Below are positions 14,184-18,580 of a stretch of DNA of 18,580 bases, piece after piece (position 1 is the stretch's first letter; each line of letters starts with the position of its first letter). The notes below the pieces were generated by a model. The model was not told the DNA's origin, ran no database searches, and saw only the letters and a list, made by a program, of their open reading frames with translations. Source of the stretch: Verrucomicrobiota bacterium (GTDB taxonomy: Bacteria; Verrucomicrobiota; Kiritimatiellia; UBA8416; JAIOPI01); NCBI GenBank assembly GCA_027620105.1, contig JAQCIA010000006.1, positions 1 to 18,580 of the forward strand. Reading direction: 5' to 3'. The position numbers and the translations under genes were made by a program.

Positions 14184-14828
14184 TCACCCCTGGCCTTTCG
14201 GCGGCCAGTTGATCTGCTGGTGGGTGCGATAAAAATTCAGCTCGGCAATGGATGCCAGCACGTCGAAGTGCGCATCGTGCGTCGCCGCACTGCTGTTGAA
14301 CTCACCGGGAAAATATTGCCGCACCAGCGGCTCGTTGTCCTTGTCGAAGGGGAAGTCGCCGAGCGCATTTTTCCAGAAGACCTTCCAACTGCTGACGTCG
14401 AGAACGCGATAGTGCGCGCGCGCCATGATTGCAGGCAGGAATTTGCGCGCGAGAAACCAGTCCGCCTGGATGCTGTTGCCGGCCAGGGGTGGGCGCAGCT
14501 TGACGCTCGGCGGGTTGGGGCCGAGCAGCGCTTCGAGGTGTTGCGCCAAGGCGGTGTTGACGTCCGCCACGGGCAGCGCGGCCTCCGAGCGGCACTGGGT
14601 CAGGAGGCCCTTGAGGTGCTCCTCCACCCAGGGCGAACACCGCTCGCCTTCGGGCAGGCGCACCAGCAGGCGGAGATCCTGTGCGGCGGGCGCAATCCGC
14701 TGCAGATTTGCGTCGGTAATGACCAGCGCCACCTGGAGCAGTTTGGCCTCATCCAGTTCGAGGGACGTGTACTCGGTGTCGAACCAGAGATAGTGGTTGG
14801 ACAGATCGCGTGGTTCCGGAGTGGTCAT
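14184..14828 (-). CDS. Oligoribonuclease-like DEDDh 3'-5' exonuclease
   Basis: Orn-type enzymes degrade very short RNAs (nanoRNAs, including pGpG) to mononucleotides. The 214-aa protein shows the DEDDh residues: D17 and E19 in WFDTEYTSLELDEAKLLQVALVITD-type motif I, D123 in LAGNSIQADWFLARKFLP, then HYRVLDVSSWK, and H184 with D189 in THDAHFDVLASIAELNFYR. Motifs II and III closely match Orn. Motif I lacks the usual TGL, and the protein is about 30 residues longer than typical Orn, mostly between motifs I and II. It may therefore be a related exonuclease, not orthologous Orn. It lies 64 bp after the phosphatase gene. Confidence 0.82.
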   Translation of the reverse strand: MTTPEPRDLSNHYLWFDTEYTSLELDEAKLLQVALVITDANLQRIAPAAQDLRLLVRLPEGERCSPWVEEHLKGLLTQCRSEAALPVADVNTALAQHLEALLGPNPPSVKLRPPLAGNSIQADWFLARKFLPAIMARAHYRVLDVSSWKVFWKNALGDFPFDKDNEPLVRQYFPGEFNSSAATHDAHFDVLASIAELNFYRTHQQINWPPKGQG

Positions 14829-14892
14829 GTGGCGACTATTCCATGAAGGCGCGGCGGAGGCAAGGGGATCGGGCGAGATGGGCGGCCCCCGC

Positions 14893-15936
14893 TCAAGCGG
14901 CCTCGATCAGAATTTCGCGGATGCGGTCCAGTGTGGTGGCGGAGACGCCGATGCTGTGCAGATAATTTTCGACCTCGGCGCGCGGACTGGGGTCGCCATT
15001 GGTAAACGCGCGGAAGTCACTGAGCAGCGCGCGATAGCCGAGCATGCCGCGCAGGCGATCTTCCCACACAGCCATGCTGGTCAATTCGTAGTCGTGGGCA
15101 AGTTGATGCGCGTTCGCGCCCAGGATGGCGTGGAGCATGTAGGCGACTGTGCCGGCACGATCCGCACCAGCCCAACAATGAAACAGAATGGGATAATTCG
15201 CCGTGTCGGCAAAGAGTTCGATGATGCGGCGGTAGCCGTTGTGGTAAATCGCATCGCGGATTTCGCCATAGGGGCGAATGGGGACGTTTAGCCAGCGGAC
15301 ACGCGCTTCATCCAGCACGGAGCGCACATCTTCGCCGACGCCGCGTAGATCGAGATCCGTCCGAATGCCCAGTTCATCTTCGAGGACGCGGCGGCCCGCC
15401 GCCTGAAGTGCGAGGTGACCATTCATCTCCGACGCGCGATAGACCAGGCCCTGACGAATGCGTTGACCGCCGGGCAGTGGCCAGCCGCCCATGTCGCGCA
15501 GGTTGGTCATGCCGGGTGCGTAGACCCAGCGCGGGAGGTGCGCGTGCGTGCGGAAGCGGTGAACGGGGGAGACGCTGGCGGGCGGGGCGGATTCGGACGC
15601 GTGGATGCGAGCAACTTGCCAGTAGTACGCGGTGTCGACATGCAGGTGCGGGACATCAAGCGTGCTGGCGGTGACTGCGAACATCCCATCAGGTTCGCGG
15701 AGATCCGGCCAGCGCGAGAGCGTGACTTGCCAGGTTGAAAGCGCCGGCGCGGCGTCATCCCGCCAGGCGAGCCGAATGGGGCGGGGCAAGCTGCGGTCGA
15801 ACGTGCGCGTCCCTGTAGCGTTGTGCGAAAGGTGCGCAGGGTCACGCGGGTGGGTGGTCGCGCCCGTCCAGGCGTAGGCCTGTAAGGGGTGCGTCGTGGC
15901 GTTGTCGACAGGTTCGTGCAGGGTGATGGCAGGCAT
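14893..15936 (-). CDS. Tyrosine-phosphatase-like protein with N-terminal beta-sandwich domain
   Basis: The C-terminal part (about 138-347) matches the tyrosine phosphatase family with the TNLRDMGGWPL entry motif (144-154), YRASEM, DLDLRG, and the catalytic P-loop HCWAGADRAGT with C254 and R260 (C-x5-R). The first 135 residues look like a fibronectin-III/Ig-type fold, ending in DTAYYWQVARIHASE and SPVHRFRT. No signal peptide or membrane segment is visible, so it may act in the cytoplasm unless exported another way. Substrate unknown: phosphotyrosine, phosphoinositide or another phosphate ester. The ATG lies 4 nt after the stop of the epimerase gene, suggesting coupled translation. Confidence 0.85.
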   Translation of the reverse strand: MPAITLHEPVDNATTHPLQAYAWTGATTHPRDPAHLSHNATGTRTFDRSLPRPIRLAWRDDAAPALSTWQVTLSRWPDLREPDGMFAVTASTLDVPHLHVDTAYYWQVARIHASESAPPASVSPVHRFRTHAHLPRWVYAPGMTNLRDMGGWPLPGGQRIRQGLVYRASEMNGHLALQAAGRRVLEDELGIRTDLDLRGVGEDVRSVLDEARVRWLNVPIRPYGEIRDAIYHNGYRRIIELFADTANYPILFHCWAGADRAGTVAYMLHAILGANAHQLAHDYELTSMAVWEDRLRGMLGYRALLSDFRAFTNGDPSPRAEVENYLHSIGVSATTLDRIREILIEAA

Positions 15937-15940
15937 TCGG

Positions 15941-16831
15941 CTACGCTAGCATGGCACGGAGGGCCGGCTCCAGTGCGGGTTGCTGGAAAATGTGGCGGCT
16001 CGCCTGGAGGCGACGCGGGACCACGCGGGCGCTGGCCAACAGCAGGCCGTCGGCCATTTCGCCAAGCATGAGGCGCGCCACAGAGGCAGGCAGGGGGATT
16101 GCCGTGGGGCGGTGCAGCGCGCGCCCCAGGGCCTGAGTGAACTGCTTGTTCGTCACGGGCGTTGGGGCGACGCAGTTGATCGGGCCAGACAGGGATGCGT
16201 CCGTCAGTGCGCGCGTGAGTACGTTGACGAGGTCGGGCAGCGTAATCCAACTCATCCACTGGCCACCGCTGCCGACCCGGCCGCCCAGTCCAAGGCGAAA
16301 CATGGGGAGCATTTTTGCAAGCGCGCCACCGGCTGGATCCAACACCACGCCAATGCGCGCATGCACCACGCGGATGCCGGCGCCGACGGCCGGCGCAGCG
16401 GCAGATTCCCAGGCGCGGCAGACATCGGGTAGAAAGCCGATGCCCGCAGAGGCCTGTTCATCCAGCAGCACATTCCCGCGGTCGCCGTAGTAGCCAATGG
16501 CGGAGGCGGACACGAGCACGGTTGGTCGTGGGGTGACCTCCGCCAATGCCCGTGCCAGGATGCGTGTGGTATCGGCACGGCTCGCAAGGATGCGGGCCTT
16601 ATGTGTGGCCGTCCAGCGCCGGCCGGCGATGTTTTCGCCAGCGAGGTGCAGGGCGGCGTCGATCCGTCCTGCGGGGGCCAGGTCGATTGCGTTGGTGTTC
16701 GGGTCCCACCAGGCACGATCAGCCTGCCGCATGCCGCGCGCGAGCGGCAGCACGTTGTGACCTTGCTGCCCCAAGGCATTTGCCACAGCCGAGCCCACAA
16801 AACCTGACGCGCCGGTGATGAGGATGTTCAT
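15941..16831 (-). CDS. TIGR01777 family (YfcH-like) NAD-dependent epimerase
   Basis: A short-chain-dehydrogenase-like nucleotide-sugar epimerase homologue of unknown reaction. The ATG at 16831 gives MNILITGASGFVGSAVANAL, the GxxGxxG NAD(P) motif; the frame is open to a GTG at 16852. Family hallmarks follow: the LHLAGENIAGRRWTATHK segment, the VLVSASAIGYYGDRG segment with the catalytic-region Tyr, RIGVVLDPAGGAL, and WMSWITLPDLVNVL. The 296-aa length is normal. The C-terminal DUF1731-type end (LASARVVPRRLQASRH) is present. It lies 84 bp after fcl and 4 nt before the phosphatase. Confidence 0.9.
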   Translation of the reverse strand: MNILITGASGFVGSAVANALGQQGHNVLPLARGMRQADRAWWDPNTNAIDLAPAGRIDAALHLAGENIAGRRWTATHKARILASRADTTRILARALAEVTPRPTVLVSASAIGYYGDRGNVLLDEQASAGIGFLPDVCRAWESAAAPAVGAGIRVVHARIGVVLDPAGGALAKMLPMFRLGLGGRVGSGGQWMSWITLPDLVNVLTRALTDASLSGPINCVAPTPVTNKQFTQALGRALHRPTAIPLPASVARLMLGEMADGLLLASARVVPRRLQASRHIFQQPALEPALRAMLA

Positions 16832-16915
16832 TGCAAATACACACAGTCGCACGACGGACGTTGGACGCCTGTTGACACGCTCGCGACATTGCGGGACGGC
16901 CCCTGTTTGTCGATC

Positions 16916-17884
16916 TCAGGCCTCCACATGCCCGTCGGGATGCGTGTCGCGAACCGATTCGTACCACGCGATGGTCTTGCGCAGCCCCGTCTCGAAGGGC
17001 ACTTCCGCGGTGAAGCCGAAGCGTTCGCGGGCGCGGGAAACATCCAGGCAGCGGCGGGGCTGACCATCCGGCTGGTTCGGATTGAAGCGCAATTCGCCGG
17101 CATAGCCAGTGAGTTTGGCGATGCGCGTGGCGAGGTCGCCAATGCTGATCTCGCTGCCGGCGCCCAGGTTAACAGGATCCGGGTCGTTGAACCGTTCCGC
17201 GGCCAGCAGGATGCCGCGCGCGGCGTCCTCAACATACAGGAATTCGCGCGAGGCCTTGCCGGTGCCCCAGACATCCACATGATCGGTGTTGGCGTCGCGG
17301 GCTTCGAGGAACTTTCGGATCAGCGCCGGAATCACGTGTGAGCGCTTCGGGTCGAAGTTGTCGCGCGGGCCGTAGAGATTCACGGGCAGGAGATAGATGG
17401 CGTTGTACCCGTACTGCTGGCGGTAGGCCTGGGCCTGCACGAGCATCATTTTCTTGGCCAGACCGTAGGGGGCATTGGTTTCCTCGGGATAACCGTCCCA
17501 GAGCTTGTCTTCATGAAAGGGCACCGGCGTAAATTTCGGGTAGGCGCAGATGGTGCCGATGGCGACGAATTTGGGAATCCTATGCAGGCGCGCCTGCTCG
17601 ATGAGTTGTGTGCCCATCATCAGGTTCTGATAGAAAAACGACCCTGGATTCTCACGATTCGCACCGATGCCACCCACCACGGCGGCGAGATGGATCACCA
17701 TGTCCGCGCGACTCGCGGCGTAGAGGCGCTCAATGGCGTCGGCACGCGTCAGGTCATAGTCGCGGCTGCGCGGGACCACGATGCGCGGGCAGCCACGGTC
17801 GGCAAGCATGGCAACAACCTGGCTCCCCAGAAAGCCGGCGCCGCCGGTGACGATCACGGTTCTGTCGGTCCAGAATCCGGCCAT
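16916..17884 (-). CDS. fcl: GDP-L-fucose synthase
   Basis: This enzyme converts GDP-4-keto-6-deoxymannose, the product of Gmd, to GDP-L-fucose by double epimerisation and NADPH reduction. The 322-aa protein has the Rossmann motif VTGGAGFLGSQV, the acid/base Cys C113 in GTICAYPK, Y140-x3-K144 in NAPYGLAKK, and H183 in DPKRSHVIPALIRK, all at a constant offset of four from the E. coli enzyme. Thr111 replaces the catalytic-triad Ser. RHxxREFLYVEDAA-type motif (KASREFLYVEDAA) and VNLGAGSEISI follow. GGAG (17894-17891), inside the end of gmd, is 6 nt before the ATG, so it is translationally coupled to gmd. Confidence 0.93.
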   Translation of the reverse strand: MAGFWTDRTVIVTGGAGFLGSQVVAMLADRGCPRIVVPRSRDYDLTRADAIERLYAASRADMVIHLAAVVGGIGANRENPGSFFYQNLMMGTQLIEQARLHRIPKFVAIGTICAYPKFTPVPFHEDKLWDGYPEETNAPYGLAKKMMLVQAQAYRQQYGYNAIYLLPVNLYGPRDNFDPKRSHVIPALIRKFLEARDANTDHVDVWGTGKASREFLYVEDAARGILLAAERFNDPDPVNLGAGSEISIGDLATRIAKLTGYAGELRFNPNQPDGQPRRCLDVSRARERFGFTAEVPFETGLRKTIAWYESVRDTHPDGHVEA

Positions 17885-17887
17885 GGG

Positions 17888-18580
17888 TTACTCCTTCTTG
17901 GCCAAATCCAGATCGGCGGCGGCCATGATCCGCACCAATTCCTCGAACGTGGTGCGCGGCTTCCAGCCGAGTTTTTCGGCCGCCTTGGCAGGATTGCCGA
18001 GCAGTTGCTCGACTTCCGCCGGTCGGAAGTAGCGCGGATCCACGCGCACAACCACCTTGTTGCTCTGCGTGTCCCGGCCAATCTCGTTCACGCCGGTGCC
18101 GCTCCAGGCAAGTGGCATGCCCATGTAGGCGAATGTGCGCTCAGCGAATTCGCGCACGCTATGCATTTCGCCGGTGGCGATCACGAAATCTTCCGCCTGC
18201 TCCTGTTGCAGCATCAGCCACATGGCTTCGACGAAGTCCGGCGCGTAGCCCCAGTCGCGCAACGCATCCAGATTCCCCAGATAAATGCATTCCTGGCGCC
18301 CCAGTTTGATGCGTGCGGCGGCGCGGGTGATTTTGCGCGTTACGAAAGTTTCGCCACGCCGCGGGGATTCGTGATTGAACAGGATGCCGTTGCTGGCGTG
18401 CAGGTCGTAGGCCTCGCGATAATTCACGGTGATCCAGAACGCATACTGCTTGGCCACGCCATAGGGGGAGCGGGGATAGAACGGCGTTTTTTCAGTCTGG
18501 GGGATTTCCTGGACCTTCCCGTACAACTCGGACGTGGAGGCCTGATAAAAACGGCAATTCTTGCGCGACTTTCGGATGGC
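17888..18580 (-). CDS. gmd: GDP-mannose 4,6-dehydratase (C-terminal 230 residues, cut by window edge)
   Basis: Gmd makes GDP-4-keto-6-deoxymannose from GDP-mannose. The frame is open to the last base of the window, so the N-terminal Rossmann half lies outside. The visible part begins AIRKSRKNCRFYQ and contains the catalytic STSELYGKVQ motif and SPYGVAK (Tyr-x3-Lys). The family hallmark GILFNHESPRRGETFVTRKITRA follows, then LGNLDALRDWGYAPDF and VDPRYFRPAEVE. The TTG at 18526 is an internal codon, not a start. It precedes fcl by 3 nt and supplies its ribosome binding site. Confidence 0.95.
   Translation of the reverse strand, partial: AIRKSRKNCRFYQASTSELYGKVQEIPQTEKTPFYPRSPYGVAKQYAFWITVNYREAYDLHASNGILFNHESPRRGETFVTRKITRAAARIKLGRQECIYLGNLDALRDWGYAPDFVEAMWLMLQQEQAEDFVIATGEMHSVREFAERTFAYMGMPLAWSGTGVNEIGRDTQSNKVVVRVDPRYFRPAEVEQLLGNPAKAAEKLGWKPRTTFEELVRIMAAADLDLAKKE

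Overview
The window is a GC-rich stretch of a bacterial chromosome with densely packed, mostly housekeeping genes. There is no sign of a phage, insertion sequence, CRISPR array, rRNA or tRNA. The long LeuC/LeuD types, Tpx, Orn-like, Gmd/Fcl and MutY/MutM genes fit a Gram-negative-type bacterium. An InhA-like FabI and a bacterial STT3-like membrane protein are less usual and leave the phylum open; a PVC-group or other environmental lineage is possible but cannot be proved from the sequence alone.

Left part (1-4.5 kb): the 3' end of an unrecognised gene (+) meets a minus-strand pair, dinB (DNA polymerase IV) followed 3 nt later by a 3-hydroxyisobutyrate-dehydrogenase-family gene. Divergent from dinB is an M20-family amidohydrolase (+), which ends before a strong stem-loop terminator.

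Middle (4.5-9.7 kb): mutY (+) and mutM (-) converge and overlap by 19 bp, so two enzymes of the 8-oxoguanine (GO) repair system share their 3' ends. Upstream of mutM on the minus strand are fabI and a 664-aa STT3/oligosaccharyltransferase-like membrane protein, which has a good sigma70-type promoter. The 9.7-10.1 kb gap holds a plus-strand terminator that serves no recognisable gene. Because aroC has its own promoter downstream of that terminator, a small RNA of about 125 nt is suspected there.

Right part (10.1-18.6 kb): aroC (+, chorismate synthase) converges on leuD and leuC (-). The 121-bp leuC-leuD gap is filled by an open 42-codon reading frame that overlaps both neighbours by ATGA, and it also contains two inverted repeats. 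Similar GC-rich hairpins lie on both sides of leuCD. Then, all on the minus strand, come tpx, an oligoribonuclease-like exonuclease, a tyrosine-phosphatase-like protein, a TIGR01777 (YfcH-like) epimerase, and a GDP-L-fucose pair (fcl, and gmd cut by the window edge).

The most notable items are the leuC-leuD bridging mini-ORF, the divergent STT3-like protein, the orphan terminator with its putative small RNA, and the overlapping mutY/mutM pair. No clearly new multi-gene system is visible.
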